Part shown: positions 31,758-32,342 of the stretch, one piece after another
Numbering within the stretch: position 1 is the stretch's first letter
How the letters are laid out: each line of letters starts with the position of its first letter
DNA from: Microcaldota archaeon
Lineage (GTDB): Archaea > Micrarchaeota > Micrarchaeia > Micrarchaeales > Micrarchaeaceae
NCBI GenBank assembly: GCA_028867845.1
Contig: JAGWFU010000001.1
Location: forward strand, 1-32,342
Direction: 5' to 3'
DNA: 32,342 nucleotides
Position numbers and translations under genes: made by a program
Notes under the pieces: model-generated
What the model was told of the DNA's origin: nothing
Seen by the model: the letters and a program-made list of their open reading frames with translations, nothing else
Database searches by the model: none

Positions 31758-32342
31758 ATGGAGTACTACCTGATACCGACATATGCCATCCTCGCACTGA
31801 TGCTGGCATACGTGGCGCTCTCCACTCTCTTCACATACAAGAGACGCGGTAAGGCGAGCTTCGTGGTATCGACTGTGGTGATCCTCGCGATAGCGTTGCT
31901 GGCCAGCCTGATGGCCGCGTCGCCGCTCAACTACACGCTCGCCAACACGCTGCACGTCTATCCCTTCTCCATGTTCTTCATAATGCTGTTCTCCATACTC
32001 TCCGTGCTGGTGAACATCCTCTCCTTCAAGTACTCCTCCGACTATCCGGTGTTCTCGCTCCTGTTCAGCTTCCTGTTCGTCGGCATGTTCGTAGTCGCTG
32101 CGGCGAACAACCTCTTCGACATACTACTGGGGCTTGAGATAGTCTCCATACCAGCTGCGTTCATGATACTCCAGAGCGGCAAGAAGCACATAGAAGCTGC
32201 AGTCAAGTTCTTCATACTCAGCGCCATAGCCGTTGCGGTGCTCACATTCGCCCTGGCCCTCATCTTCCCGTACGACCTGCAGATGAGCCTAACCTTCCTC
32301 GCTTCCAACTACCAGATAAGCGGCGGATACATAATCGCACTT
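31758..32342 (+). CDS. nuoN: Complex I subunit N, partial
   Basis: Starting at an ATG eight bases after nuoM, the frame is open to the window edge (195 codons of a family usually near 470-480). It begins MEYYLIPTYAILALMLAYVAL and has six or more hydrophobic helices, including FSLLFSFLFVGMFVVAAANNLFDILLGLEIVSIPAAFM, whose Glu matches the conserved one in antiporter-like subunits. Order after L and M supports NuoN. The C-terminal half is outside the window. Confidence 0.9.
   Translation, partial: MEYYLIPTYAILALMLAYVALSTLFTYKRRGKASFVVSTVVILAIALLASLMAASPLNYTLANTLHVYPFSMFFIMLFSILSVLVNILSFKYSSDYPVFSLLFSFLFVGMFVVAAANNLFDILLGLEIVSIPAAFMILQSGKKHIEAAVKFFILSAIAVAVLTFALALIFPYDLQMSLTFLASNYQISGGYIIAL

Overview
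The window looks like part of a small archaeal genome, most likely DPANN of the Micrarchaeota/ARMAN type. This is inference. It rests on archaeal or eukaryote-type ribosomal proteins (eL8/L7Ae, eS28, eL24, eS26), a fibrillarin, a beta-CASP RNase, ADP-forming acetyl-CoA synthetase, a tetraether-lipid synthase-like radical SAM enzyme, TATA boxes 25-40 bases upstream of starts with short leaders, and surface proteins opening with the archaeal pilin-like motif QSAMEYLSTYGWAIL. Coding is dense, GC-rich and biased to AGG and ATA codons, and many start or stop codons overlap.

Layout. 1-2244 (minus): a tail-anchored winged-helix protein followed by the beta and alpha subunits of ADP-forming acetyl-CoA synthetase. 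2400-3656: beta-CASP RNase. 3677-4950 (minus): eS26 and a zinc-finger membrane protein. 5022-6146 (minus): membrane-anchored beta-propeller. 6276-7147: RpiB-like protein lacking its catalytic residues, then an HTH regulator, convergent with aroA (7144-8445). 8607-12085: the radical SAM enzyme (Tes-like) with a Cys-rich tail, an HMA-like hypothetical protein and a HAD-like protein. 12143-19934: an unstable surface-protein region. It holds two large pilin-anchored glycine-rich proteins, two pseudogene remnants of the same family, a peptidyl-prolyl isomerase that has lost its N-terminus at a remnant junction, and a structured intergenic segment. Fibrillarin and a zinc-ribbon protein lie inside this region. 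20070-20978: ribosomal cluster eL8-eS28-eL24. 21029-26305: small hypothetical genes, including one frameshifted gene and a winged-helix/surface-protein pair. 26349-32342: complex I membrane arm genes nuoH-I-J-K-L-M-N, with an in-frame amber stop in nuoM and nuoN running off the edge.

How the genes fit together: acetyl-CoA synthetase (ATP from acetyl-CoA) and the Nuo membrane arm (ion pumping) indicate energy metabolism. The Tes-like enzyme points to membrane-spanning lipids. The beta-propeller, pilin-like and N-anchored proteins make up a large extracellular inventory. The most notable signals are the recombining pilin/glycine-rich family with its damaged neighbour, the amber stop in nuoM, a possible kink-turn leader on the L7Ae gene, and a three-hairpin candidate RNA at about 18081-18180.
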